A DNA stretch of 64,000 nt, taken from an uncultured Clostridia bacterium. GTDB taxonomy: Bacteria; Bacillota; Clostridia; Oscillospirales; Ruminococcaceae. Location: positions 62,001-126,000 of the forward strand of contig CANQVE010000002.1 of the NCBI GenBank assembly GCA_947627205.1, read 5' to 3'. Shown piece by piece: positions 19,409-27,790 of the stretch (the stretch's first letter is position 1; every line of letters starts with the position of its first letter). Both the position numbers and the translations under genes were made by a program. Under the pieces are notes generated by a model. The model was given only the letters and a program-made list of their open reading frames with translations, did no database searches and was not told where the DNA came from.

Positions 19409-20490
19409 GCAAACCGAATAAAAATAATAGCTTGTACGGTAATAACGCAGAGTTGAGAAAGATAATAAGTATCTGCGAATGTTTAGATTTTCCTACGGCT
19501 GTCTTTGACAGTGAGAGCAAATGTGTCTACAGTAAAAACGGTTTGATAGAACTGAATTCAGAAGCAAGATCTTTTTTCAAGGACGATTACAGATTTGAGG
19601 ACCTTGACGCTTACACTACGATCTTTGTTATTAAAGGCGTGCAGTATTGTTCAAAAATAATCAAAACGGACGGATATTATGTCTGCGGTTTATTTAACAG
19701 CCATCAGCTCGGCTCAATGGCAAGATATACCGACTTTGCTGAAAGAATGATGTCAAGCGTGGACATCATTCAGGCTAATTCTTCTAGGCTGTGGGGAATT
19801 GCGGCAAACCTGAAAAATCAGAATATAACAAAGCTCTCTTTAGATATGGAAGTATGCCTTTCAAAGATAAGCCGCGTCTTTCAGAGTATTCTCGAATATC
19901 TTAATATGGTAATGCGAGAGCCTGAGCCTGTAAAAATAGATTGCTATCAGTTTTTAGCATCTATCATAAATCGCACTAATACGCTGCTTGTAAATTGCGG
20001 AAGATATATTGATTTTATAAATGAGTGTGATTCTTGTTATATAGGAGCGGACAGACGGCATACGATTGTGGCTTTGGTAAGCGCAATTCAGAACTCTCTA
20101 ATGTATTCTACAAAAGATTGCGTTCCTCTCATTACTTTAAACACTGTAAATGAGAATAAAAAGAATTATGTCGTTATAAAGATCGTAAACGATATGTCCT
20201 ATTTTGCCGAAAATCATAAAACTCTTTATGAAGATGATTTTTCAATGAATAAATTCGGCTGCGGTGTTCCTATACTCAAGCGCTATGCAGAAGAGACCGA
20301 GGGAGAATTTACGCTTGAAAATGTTGATGGAAAGGTCATTACACTGCTGAAGATCCCCGAACTGAAAACTTATGAAAATAATACTCTCTTCTTTGAATGT
20401 GATGAGTATACATATTTTGAAACAGGCATACCCGATTTTCTCCAACTTAAGATCGGAGAGGTCATTGAATTATTCAGCGATAATACTTGA
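19405..20490 (+). CDS. Soluble histidine-kinase-like sensor lacking an obvious phospho-acceptor histidine
   Basis: 361 aa with no membrane helix. Residues about 20-105 look like a small PAS-type sensing domain; 110-200 are helical as in a kinase dimerisation domain but show no H-box histidine in the expected place; 215-320 carry a HATPase-like fold with an N-box-like IQNSLMYS and a G-box-like FGCGVPILKRYAEE. It overlaps pepF by 4 bases (GTGA) and precedes a two-component pair by 250 bases. It may be an anti-sigma-like or decoy kinase; the function is unknown. Confidence 0.65.
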   Translation: MSKPNKNNSLYGNNAELRKIISICECLDFPTAVFDSESKCVYSKNGLIELNSEARSFFKDDYRFEDLDAYTTIFVIKGVQYCSKIIKTDGYYVCGLFNSHQLGSMARYTDFAERMMSSVDIIQANSSRLWGIAANLKNQNITKLSLDMEVCLSKISRVFQSILEYLNMVMREPEPVKIDCYQFLASIINRTNTLLVNCGRYIDFINECDSCYIGADRRHTIVALVSAIQNSLMYSTKDCVPLITLNTVNENKKNYVVIKIVNDMSYFAENHKTLYEDDFSMNKFGCGVPILKRYAEETEGEFTLENVDGKVITLLKIPELKTYENNTLFFECDEYTYFETGIPDFLQLKIGEVIELFSDNT

Positions 20491-20615
20491 TTTTTAATAA
20501 ATTTCAGTTGATTATCACGCTGTTTTCATAATTTTTTTGTATCATTATTTTCGGACAGGGAAACTTGTCCTTATGACATGGCGGCAATGTTCATAATTTT
20601 CTCTTTATTATTTTA

Positions 20616-20699
20616 GGGCGTTCTTTTAAAGCCTGTCCGCATAGTTTCGTCGCAAAGTACGGCGCTATGCGGACAGGATCTGAAACATAAGGAGCGCCC
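20616..20699 (+). ncRNA. Large two-part hairpin in the leader of the response regulator gene
   Basis: GGGCGTTC at 20616-20623 pairs with GAGCGCCC at 20692-20699 (one G-T pair), and inside it a perfect 13-bp stem forms between CCTGTCCGCATAG at 20632-20644 and CTATGCGGACAGG at 20665-20677. It sits 40 bases before the regulator start in a 249-base gap. It could be an attenuator, an mRNA leader structure or a palindromic repeat. No known riboswitch core was recognised. Confidence 0.5.
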
Positions 20700-20739
20700 G
20701 CTTTTACTAAATCGGTATAAAAAGGAAAGAGGTGCTTTT

Positions 20740-21417
20740 GTGTATAAAATACTTGTTGTTGATGATGAAGAGCATATCCGCGAAGTAATAAAAGAATATG
20801 CAGAATTTGAAGGCCACGAGGTAGACGAGGCAAGCGACGGTATGCAGGCAATTGAAATGGCAAAGGCAAAGGATTATGATATAATTATAATGGATATCAT
20901 GATGCCGAGGCTCGATGGTTATTCAGCCTGCAAGGAAATAAGAAAATATAAACAAACGCCTGTAATGATGCTGTCAGCGCGCGGAGAAGAATATGACAAG
21001 CTGTTCGGCTTTGAGATAGGAATAGACGATTATGTCGTTAAACCGTTTTCGCCAAAAGAAGTTATGGCGAGAATAAATGCAATAGTAAAACGAAATTCGA
21101 CTGCTTCTGCACAAACGTCCGCGTCCGATACAGAAAAGTTTGAGGGCCTTGAAATAAACTTTGTTTCGCGAAACGTCTATATTGACGGAGTAAAAGCAAA
21201 TCTGACACCAAAGGAATACGATCTGCTGTTTTATCTTGTAAGGAACAAAAACATTGCGCTTACAAGAAACAAACTTCTCGAAGAAGTGTGGGGCTATGAC
21301 TTTTTCGGTGATGACAGAACTATAGACACTCACATAAAAATGCTTAGAAACAATCTCGGACCATATAGAAAATTTATAGTAACATTGCGCGGATTGGGGT
21401 ATAAATTCGAGGTTTAA
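20740..21417 (+). CDS. OmpR/PhoB-type response regulator
   Basis: Receiver domain at residues 1-115 with acidic pair DD at 8-9, phospho-acceptor Asp52 (IIMDIMMPR) and Lys101 (VVKPF). A winged-helix DNA-binding domain covers about 130-225, ending in GLGYKFEV. The start is GTG preceded by GGAAAGAGG. The next gene is its likely cognate kinase, starting one base after the stop. The target genes cannot be read from the sequence. Confidence 0.94.
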   Translation: MYKILVVDDEEHIREVIKEYAEFEGHEVDEASDGMQAIEMAKAKDYDIIIMDIMMPRLDGYSACKEIRKYKQTPVMMLSARGEEYDKLFGFEIGIDDYVVKPFSPKEVMARINAIVKRNSTASAQTSASDTEKFEGLEINFVSRNVYIDGVKANLTPKEYDLLFYLVRNKNIALTRNKLLEEVWGYDFFGDDRTIDTHIKMLRNNLGPYRKFIVTLRGLGYKFEV

Positions 21418-21418
21418 A

Positions 21419-22918
21419 ATGAATTTTTTCCGTAGCATAAAAGTACGCGTCTGGGCAACATTTGAAATTATCGTTCTTGCGATGCTGGCTTTTACTTATA
21501 TTTTTCTTATCGCTATGTTTCCGCTGTATTACGGCTGGATGAAACGGTATGAAATAAGTGAAACGCTTGCTGAAATAAGTTCCGAATGGAGCGAAGATGA
21601 TGAGTCGTATATCAGCTATCACATGCAGAACATTGTCGTAAAACAGGCGTCTGATAAGAAAATGTTTATTGAGATCATCTATGAGGACGGTACCACTTAT
21701 ATCATAAACAGACTTGGCGGCAGCCATTCGCTGTCAATAATTTCAAAAGATAATTTTATAGACAGCGTAAAAAAATCGGAGTCGGGTTTTATATACAAAA
21801 CATTCCGTGATGAGCAGGAAAACAATTTAGTTCTGATGCTCGGAAGTTATCTCGGAGGAGATAAAAATTCCCCCGATTCTTATATCTTTATATTCAATTA
21901 TCTTCAGCCTATAGGTACAACGGTACAAATATTCCAGAGTCAATTTTATATTGTCGGACTGTTGATAATGATCCTTACGATCTTTATGTCGGCATTTTTC
22001 TCAAACAAGGTATCGGAACCGATAATAAGGATAAACAACTCTGCCAAAACCCTTTCGCAGGGAAAATTTGACGTTAAAATAGGTAAACGCGATTATGAAG
22101 AAATAAAACAGCTTGCAGGAACGCTTTCTGACGCCTCAAAGGAAATAGCAAAATCTGACGATCTGCGCCGCGAGCTTATGTCGAACATTTCTCACGATCT
22201 TCGTACTCCTTTGACTATGATAAAGGCTTATGCAGAAATGATACGCGATATATCGGGAGATAATCCCGAAAAACGCGAAAAACACCTTAAAGTTATTATA
22301 GACGAAACAGACAGGCTTTCTTCTCTTGTAACGGATATACTCGACCTTTCAAAGTTACAGGCGGGCGTTTCCGAGCTTAATAAGGAATCTTTTGATCTGT
22401 CGGATAATATTTCCGAAGTTGTATCACGTTTTGAAGTTATAAGAATTAACGAGGGAATTTCCATTGAGCTGCAGGCGGAAGAAAATATTCAGATATACGC
22501 TGATGTAACAAAGCTCGACCAGGTCATATACAATCTCATAAACAACGCTGTCACTTATGTCGGAGAGGACAATATAATAATAGTAAGACTTTTCAGGATA
22601 CAAAACGGAAGCGTGCGTTTTGAAGTTGAAGATCACGGAGAGGGAATTTCTCCCGAAAATCTGCCGTATATCTGGGACAGATATTATAAGGTGAGCGAGC
22701 GTTCTTCTACTCATAAACGCGCTAAAATGGGAAGCGGAATAGGACTTTCCATAGTAAAGAGCATACTCGAACAGCACGGTTTTAAATACGGCGCTGAAAG
22801 CAGTCTTGGAAAGGGAAGTAAGTTCTGGTTTGAAGCTCCCGAATATTCGGAAACTTCTCACGAATTACCCAAAAAGCGTATGTTTGATAAGTCGGATAAG
22901 AACCAGAAAAAACAGTAA
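21419..22918 (+). CDS. Membrane sensor histidine kinase
   Basis: 499 aa. Two membrane helices (about 10-38 and 180-200) enclose an extracellular sensing domain of about 140 residues. A HAMP domain follows, then the H-box SNISHDLRTPL with His259, and a HATPase domain with N-box YNLINNAVTY, G1 VEDHGEGIS and G2 GSGIGLSIVKSI. Its regulator is encoded immediately upstream. A structured RNA candidate and a terminator follow within 35 bases. Confidence 0.93.
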   Translation: MNFFRSIKVRVWATFEIIVLAMLAFTYIFLIAMFPLYYGWMKRYEISETLAEISSEWSEDDESYISYHMQNIVVKQASDKKMFIEIIYEDGTTYIINRLGGSHSLSIISKDNFIDSVKKSESGFIYKTFRDEQENNLVLMLGSYLGGDKNSPDSYIFIFNYLQPIGTTVQIFQSQFYIVGLLIMILTIFMSAFFSNKVSEPIIRINNSAKTLSQGKFDVKIGKRDYEEIKQLAGTLSDASKEIAKSDDLRRELMSNISHDLRTPLTMIKAYAEMIRDISGDNPEKREKHLKVIIDETDRLSSLVTDILDLSKLQAGVSELNKESFDLSDNISEVVSRFEVIRINEGISIELQAEENIQIYADVTKLDQVIYNLINNAVTYVGEDNIIIVRLFRIQNGSVRFEVEDHGEGISPENLPYIWDRYYKVSERSSTHKRAKMGSGIGLSIVKSILEQHGFKYGAESSLGKGSKFWFEAPEYSETSHELPKKRMFDKSDKNQKKQ

Positions 22919-22950
22919 ATATACCTCAGCTTGTATAAAAAGTCAAATTT

Positions 22951-23055
22951 CAGACTGTAGAGAAAGCCCCAGATACTAGGAAGCGGTGCTGCGGCTAGGC
23001 TTTGTGCCTGCCGCAGTGCCGCTGACGACGTAGATGGGGCTTTATATACAGTCTG
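22951..23055 (+). ncRNA. 105-nt highly structured RNA candidate
   Basis: One continuous rod: CAGACTGTA pairs with TACAGTCTG, then AGCCCCA with TGGGGCT after a 5/5 internal loop, then a 10/11-base internal loop (22972-22981 and 23024-23034), then a 14-bp stem with two wobble pairs, and a 4-bp tip closed by TTTGT. A Rho-independent terminator follows directly. The unit lies between a kinase gene and the sigK fragment. I do not recognise an Rfam family. The strand is inferred from the terminator. Confidence 0.6.
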
Positions 23056-23087
23056 AGCGGACAGGTTTTAGCCTGTCCGCTTTATTT
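23056..23087 (+). terminator. Strong Rho-independent terminator after the structured RNA
   Basis: AGCGGACAGG pairs perfectly with CCTGTCCGCT around a TTTTAG loop and is followed by TTTATTT. The stem word GCGGACAGG also occurs in the 20632-20677 hairpin. Confidence 0.85.
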
Positions 23088-23147
23088 CACGAATATTAAA
23101 CAAGCGCAATATAATAGAATAAATCAAAAACATGAAAGGAACATTCT

Positions 23148-23537
23148 ATGATCTGGCTTATAGTAAAACTTGCGCTTGAAAACATTTTATTTTTCGGACT
23201 GCATTTTGAGGGAAAAAACAACTTTCCTAAACAGCTCTCCGCAAAAGAAGAACAACGCTGTCTGAAAACAATGGCTTCTCCCGAATGCACCGAGGAAGAG
23301 AAAAAAGAAGCACGAGACAAGCTGATAGTTCATAATCTGCGGCTCGTGGCGTATATCGTAAACAAAAAATATCCCGATTTTTCCGATATAGACGACCTCG
23401 TTTCAATAGGAACTATCGGTCTGATACGCGCCGCAGAAACGTTTGATCCCGCAAAGAACAACAAATTTTCCACTTATGCTTCCAGATGTATTGATAATCC
23501 TATCACACCCCTGCGGAAACAATTTCTTTTTCTTTGA
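23148..23537 (+). pseudogene. sigK: 5' fragment of the mother-cell sigma factor SigK, interrupted
   Basis: The first 117 residues match SigK: a hydrophobic pro-sequence, FPKQLSAKEEQ, HNLRLVAYIVNKK, DDLVSIGTIGLIRA and TYASRCIDN. Homology stops after RCIDN (about base 23498), and the remaining 13 codons are unrelated and overlap the end of bioB. In B. subtilis SigK the corresponding site RCIEN|EIL is exactly where the skin element interrupts the gene. Regions 2.4 to 4 are absent, and I found no C-terminal half in the window. The start has AAAGGA upstream. It is either one side of a developmentally split gene or a dead remnant. Confidence 0.85.
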
Positions 23538-24489
23538 ACTTTACAATAAACCCAAGTTCCTTTGTCGTTTTCATATCGTTTTCAACGGAAACTCCGCTTG
23601 TAGTGAGCATATCTCCCGATATTGCGGCGTTTGCTCCCGAAAGTAAAAGAGTTTTTCCCATATCGCTCAAAAGTCCTCTGCCTCCCGCAAGCCGAATTTG
23701 CGCGTTTGGAATTATAAAACGGAATATGGCAACTATCCGCGCGGCTTCTATATCGGTCATTATTTTATAGCTTTCGAGCGGCGTACCGATTATAGGGTTT
23801 AATATATTTACGGGGACAGATTTGATGCCAAGCTCGCGCAAAGTAAGCGCCATATCTATCCTGTCATCCATAGTTTCTCCTATTCCCATAATGCCGCCGC
23901 TGCATACCTCAAGCCCCGCATTCTTTGCGGCGATTATTGTTTTCAGCTTGTCATCAAACGTGTGAGTTGTGCATATTTCAGGGAAAAATCTTCGAGATGT
24001 TTCAAGATTATTGTGAACGCGGGTAACGCCTGCATCTTTCAGCTTTCGGAAATTGTTCTCATCAAGCAGACCTGCCGAAACGCATACAGATATAGGACAA
24101 GCCTTTTTTATTTCGCGTATGCTTTCGCAAAGGCTGTCAACTTCACTGTCCGAAAGTTTTTTACCCGAACATACTATCGAAAATCTTAAAACCCCTCGTT
24201 CATAGTTGTACAGTGCACGCTCTACGATCTCCTTTGTATCAAGAAGCGGGTATTCCTCGTGTCTGGCTTTGCTTCGAGAAGACTGCGCACAGTATTTGCA
24301 GTTTTCCGAACAGCACCCGCTTTTCCCGTTTATTATAGTACACATATCGAAAACATTACCGCAGAATTTCTGCCTTATTTCATTTGCCGATGTGCAAAGT
24401 TCTCCGAGCGGCGCGTGTATTAGCGAAACGGCCTCTTCTCTTGTGATATTTTCTCCGTTAAGGATCTTTTCTTTCAGCTCAGCGATCAT
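23503..24489 (-). CDS. bioB: Biotin synthase
   Basis: Radical SAM enzyme that inserts sulfur into dethiobiotin. The CxxxCxxC cluster motif is at residues 60-67 (CSENCKYC); the asparagine-rich block VHNNLETS and the C-terminal AGGRG region are present. Length is 328 aa. The start overlaps bioY by 11 bases. Its 3' end overlaps the non-homologous tail of the sigK fragment. No bioA, bioD or bioF is seen here, so dethiobiotin may come from elsewhere or from uptake. Confidence 0.96.
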   Translation of the reverse strand: MIAELKEKILNGENITREEAVSLIHAPLGELCTSANEIRQKFCGNVFDMCTIINGKSGCCSENCKYCAQSSRSKARHEEYPLLDTKEIVERALYNYERGVLRFSIVCSGKKLSDSEVDSLCESIREIKKACPISVCVSAGLLDENNFRKLKDAGVTRVHNNLETSRRFFPEICTTHTFDDKLKTIIAAKNAGLEVCSGGIMGIGETMDDRIDMALTLRELGIKSVPVNILNPIIGTPLESYKIMTDIEAARIVAIFRFIIPNAQIRLAGGRGLLSDMGKTLLLSGANAAISGDMLTTSGVSVENDMKTTKELGFIVKFKEKEIVSAGV

Positions 24490-25063
24490 TTTTGTCAGCC
24501 TCCTGATGATATTTCCTTACTAAAGGTATAAGCCTCTTTGAGATAAATACGGCTATTACGCTTATGGCGAGGTCTTTAGGGAAAAGAAGTACAAAGCAAT
24601 ATAACAAACAATCTCCTATACTTATGCTGCCTCCTCCAACCCAAAGATTAGACGCCATGTAAAAATAAACTACCCCAAATACATACATTATCAAAACGCC
24701 TATAAAATCAGCAATGAGAAGCCGTTTTATTGACGGATTAGGCACGGCGTTCGCTATCTTTCCTATGACATAAGCGCCTATAATAAAGCCTATCAGATAT
24801 CCGAATGTAGGTTTAAGAATATAGAAAAATCCTCCTCCCTCCGTAAATATCGGAATGCCTATAAGCCCCAGCATAACGTAAACAACAACGCTCAATGCTC
24901 CGAATTTTCCTCCGAGAAGCATAGCCGCAAGAACTATGAAAAACACCTGAAGCGTAACATTTATGTAGGGGATAGGTATTCTTATAAACGCTCCTATTGC
25001 TATAAGCGCGGCAAAGATCGCGCACATACAGATCATGACTGTTTTACTTTTAGCTTTCGTCAT
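24479..25063 (-). CDS. bioY: Biotin transporter S component
   Basis: 194-aa membrane protein with about six hydrophobic helices and the BioY-type segment of small residues LGGKFGALSVVVYVMLGLIGIP in its first third. It is the substrate-binding subunit of an ECF importer; the EcfA/EcfT energising module is not in the window. It overlaps birA by 14 bases upstream and bioB by 11 downstream. Confidence 0.92.
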   Translation of the reverse strand: MTKAKSKTVMICMCAIFAALIAIGAFIRIPIPYINVTLQVFFIVLAAMLLGGKFGALSVVVYVMLGLIGIPIFTEGGGFFYILKPTFGYLIGFIIGAYVIGKIANAVPNPSIKRLLIADFIGVLIMYVFGVVYFYMASNLWVGGGSISIGDCLLYCFVLLFPKDLAISVIAVFISKRLIPLVRKYHQEADKNDR

Positions 25064-26036
25064 TTTTTCTCCTTATACTTATCTCGCCCGAATAGATTGC
25101 ATCTTCCTTGCCGTTTTCATATCTGACTTTAAGAGCGAAATTATCATCAACTCCGAGCAACACCGCGGGAGTTATCGTTTCATTGTCAGCGCCCGAATAA
25201 ATATTGATCTTTTCTCCCTGCCACATAAGCCGTTTTTTGTATTCAATAAGCCCGCCGTATTCGGGAAGCTGTTCATAAAGCTCCGTAAATCTGTCATAAA
25301 ATTCGGCGGCTAATTTGTTTTTAGTATTCGGAATGTTTTCTTTAATCAACGCGCCCGCTGTGTCCGAAATTTCGGTCGGAAAACCCTCTTTCGGATAATA
25401 AACGTTTATTCCTATGCCTATTACAACGTGGTCAAACATTCCGTTTTCAATGTTTACAGCCGCTACAGTAGATATTCCCGCAACTTTTTTCCCGCCTGAA
25501 TAAATGTCGTTCACCCATTTTATATCGGTCTTTATACCCGTTACATTTTCTATCGAAGCGCAGGCAGCGACCGCTGCGGCAGCAGTTATTTTAACCGACT
25601 CTTTTGCGGAGAATTTCGGGTGCAATAAAATACTTAAATAAAGTCCAGTATCAGCAGGGGAGAAGAAACTTCGTCCGCGCCGACCATAACCGTTTGTCTG
25701 CTCGGACGCTATCATCATTGTCCCATCTTTTTCGCCTTTTATAGCAAGCTCATGAAGATATGCGTTTGTTGAACCGACTGTTTTCAGCAGAATAACATTA
25801 CAGTTATTTTTTAAATATCGGCATATTCCCGATTTGCTAAGAACATCTCCGCTCTCGCCGAGCTGATATCCGCGATTTGTAACGGCATTGATTTCAAATC
25901 CGTCATTTCTAAGCGACTTTATTGATTTCCAGACCGCTCCTCTGGTGCAGTACAGCTTCTTTGCGATATATTCGCCCGAAATGTAATTGTTTCGGTTTTC
26001 TTCGAGAAGTTCAAGAACTTGTTCTTTTATAGTCAA
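25050..26036 (-). CDS. birA: Bifunctional biotin ligase / biotin operon repressor
   Basis: Attaches biotin to carboxylases and represses the operon when bound to biotinyl-AMP. An N-terminal winged helix (about 1-60, with SGEYIAKKLYCTRGAVWKSI) gives DNA binding. The ligase domain carries the biotinyl-AMP loop YGRRGRSF and KWVNDIY. I chose TTG 26036, preceded by AAAGAGG; a longer frame to 26108 would run through the promoter. It heads birA-bioY-bioB and is likely autoregulated by the operator at 26039-26070. Confidence 0.93.
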   Translation of the reverse strand: MTIKEQVLELLEENRNNYISGEYIAKKLYCTRGAVWKSIKSLRNDGFEINAVTNRGYQLGESGDVLSKSGICRYLKNNCNVILLKTVGSTNAYLHELAIKGEKDGTMMIASEQTNGYGRRGRSFFSPADTGLYLSILLHPKFSAKESVKITAAAAVAACASIENVTGIKTDIKWVNDIYSGGKKVAGISTVAAVNIENGMFDHVVIGIGINVYYPKEGFPTEISDTAGALIKENIPNTKNKLAAEFYDRFTELYEQLPEYGGLIEYKKRLMWQGEKINIYSGADNETITPAVLLGVDDNFALKVRYENGKEDAIYSGEISIRRKNDES

Positions 26037-26038
26037 GA

Positions 26039-26098
26039 TCGTATACCTCTTTAGTATTCTTTGTATACAATTATAGCATCTGAAAAACATAATGTCAA
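26039..26098 (-). promoter_or_regulatory. birA operon promoter with BirA-type operator
   Basis: On the minus strand TTGACA (26093-26098), a 17-base spacer and TATAAT (26070-26075) form a consensus promoter. Adjoining the -10 box is the inverted repeat TTGTATAC-N16-GTATACGA (26070 down to 26039), which matches the spacing and TTGTxxAC...GTxxACAA form of BirA boxes. It also overlaps the birA ribosome site, fitting repression by the helix-turn-helix BirA encoded next to it. Confidence 0.8.
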
Positions 26099-26122
26099 CC
26101 ACACTCACAAAAGAGTTGACAA

Positions 26123-27712
26123 TTATTTGAGATAAACGTGAACATTTTCACCGTCCCAAATGATTTTTTCAACAACTTTGTTTACAAACTCCCGCTTTTC
26201 AACCACCGTCAATTCGTCAAATCTATCGCTGAATTTCAGCAATTCTTCAGCAACAGCCTCAACATTGAATTTATCTGATTTCTTGATTTCAATTCGCGAA
26301 AGTTCTTCATTCAGCATTTTAATTTCATTCCCCAGATTTTTTATCTCGCTTTCTGCATATCCGAAAGTTGTATTGTCCGAGCCTGCAAAAGCGCGCATAA
26401 GTTTTGAGATTTCTTTTTCTTTGTGAGCTATCTGACTTTTGATTTCAGCCGAGTTGTCTGTTTCGGGAATATTTTTTATCAAAAGGCTAAGTTCCTGTTT
26501 TACCGAGCTGTCAATTTTCACAAGTTTCAATATTTCCCCGCACACGATTTTATCAAGTTCGTTTCCGCATACGTTTTTCATATCGCATTTAGTCTTGTGT
26601 GAGCGCTCTTTGTATTCGCACATATATGAAAACCTTTCGGTATTATCAGCATTTCTTGAGGTTATGCGGGGGCGCATATTATGCCCACATTTTCCGCATT
26701 TTACAAGTCCCGTAAAAATTGCAACAGTGTTTCTTGACGGCTTGTAAAACGTTTTTGAAGCATTTTGCCCCAGCAAACTCTGAGTTTTTATCCATTCCTC
26801 CGAGTTTATTATTCCCTTGTGTTTTCCGAGAGCAATTATCCATTCATCGGGAGAAGTCCTGCGGGATTTTTTTCCGCTTTGAGTTGTTCTGCAAAACGGC
26901 ATAATTCCTCGCTTTCCGCTTATTTCATCTTTTGTAAAGCAAACATCGCACCCAAGCTCTTTAAAATACGAAAGCGAATTTTCATCTGCCGTGCAGTAAA
27001 CGGGATTTTTAAGTATATCTCTTACCGCCCTTGTGCGGAAGTCATTCCCTCCGCGCGACTTAATTCCGTTTGCAATAAGCCATGACGTTGTTTTTGTCAG
27101 CGAATGAAATTCAAGAAACTTTTCGTAGATCGTCTTTACCCTTAAAATTTCTTCCTTAACAGGCGACAGCTTGTATGCAAACCGCCGTTTTCCGTCAGCG
27201 TCCTTTATTTCGAGCTTTTCTCCCATAAATCCAAGCGGTGTTATTCCTCCGAGCCAGCGTCCTGTTCTTGCTAAAAGAACAATATTGTCGCGTATGCGCT
27301 CGGCAATAGTTTCACGTTCAAGTTGTGCGAATACCGCAGAAATGTTCATCATAGCGCGTCCCATGGGCGTTGAAGTATCAAACTGTTCTTTAATACAGAC
27401 GAAACTTGTTTTTTGCTCGTTCAGTTTTTCGATAAGATTTGCGAAATCGCCGACATTCCTGCTTATTCTGTCAAGCCTGTAAACTATGATATAATCAAAC
27501 GGCTTTTCGTTTTCAATTTTCATCATTTCCTTAAAGCGCGGTCTGTCAAGGTTTTTGGCTGAAAAGCCCTCGTCCTCGAAAACTGTTATGTCGCTGTCGC
27601 ACGCTTCGGGGATGTGCGTTTTGATATATTCACGGCAGAGAGAAACTTGATTTTCAATGCTTTCTCCCTTTCCCGTAAACTTTGATTTTCTTGAATAAAC
27701 CGCAATTTTCAT
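26123..27712 (-). CDS. Large serine recombinase, SpoIVCA-like
   Basis: 529 aa. The N-terminal resolvase domain has YSRKS with catalytic Ser10, YRLDRISRN and QLERETIAERIR. A recombinase domain follows (about 160-290), then a zinc ribbon with CGKCGHNM near 335, a coiled coil (about 415-480) and a C-terminal end NKVVEKI. This is the layout of SpoIVCA, which excises skin elements from sigK, and of phage integrases. It points toward the sigK fragment, with the bio operon between. GAGGGG lies 6 bases before the ATG. The target site is not known. Confidence 0.9.
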   Translation of the reverse strand: MKIAVYSRKSKFTGKGESIENQVSLCREYIKTHIPEACDSDITVFEDEGFSAKNLDRPRFKEMMKIENEKPFDYIIVYRLDRISRNVGDFANLIEKLNEQKTSFVCIKEQFDTSTPMGRAMMNISAVFAQLERETIAERIRDNIVLLARTGRWLGGITPLGFMGEKLEIKDADGKRRFAYKLSPVKEEILRVKTIYEKFLEFHSLTKTTSWLIANGIKSRGGNDFRTRAVRDILKNPVYCTADENSLSYFKELGCDVCFTKDEISGKRGIMPFCRTTQSGKKSRRTSPDEWIIALGKHKGIINSEEWIKTQSLLGQNASKTFYKPSRNTVAIFTGLVKCGKCGHNMRPRITSRNADNTERFSYMCEYKERSHKTKCDMKNVCGNELDKIVCGEILKLVKIDSSVKQELSLLIKNIPETDNSAEIKSQIAHKEKEISKLMRAFAGSDNTTFGYAESEIKNLGNEIKMLNEELSRIEIKKSDKFNVEAVAEELLKFSDRFDELTVVEKREFVNKVVEKIIWDGENVHVYLK

Positions 27713-27743
27713 ATTACCCCTCTTTCTTACTGTAACTCGTAAT

Positions 27744-27772
27744 CTTGTACAAGTCTGCTGTCATAATATACT
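27744..27772 (+). promoter_or_regulatory. Putative promoter of the 59-aa ORF with a 10-bp palindrome
   Basis: TTGTAC at 27745-27750, a 16-base spacer and TATACT at 27767-27772. The perfect palindrome CTTGTACAAG (27744-27753) covers the -35 box and could be an operator in the recombinase/ORF divergent region. Confidence 0.4.
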
Positions 27773-27790
27773 TTCAAGGGGGCGTGAAGT

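Noticed and set aside
22960..23034. Hammerhead ribozyme, suggested by CTGACGA near 23022 and GAAA near 22962
   Set aside because: The stems next to these words pair AGCCCCA with TGGGGCT, which is incompatible with hammerhead stem order; no cleavage-site context fits.
26037..26108. Upstream extension of birA
   Set aside because: It would cover the -35/-10 promoter and the BirA box; the TTG at 26036 with AAAGAGG fits the family N-terminus.
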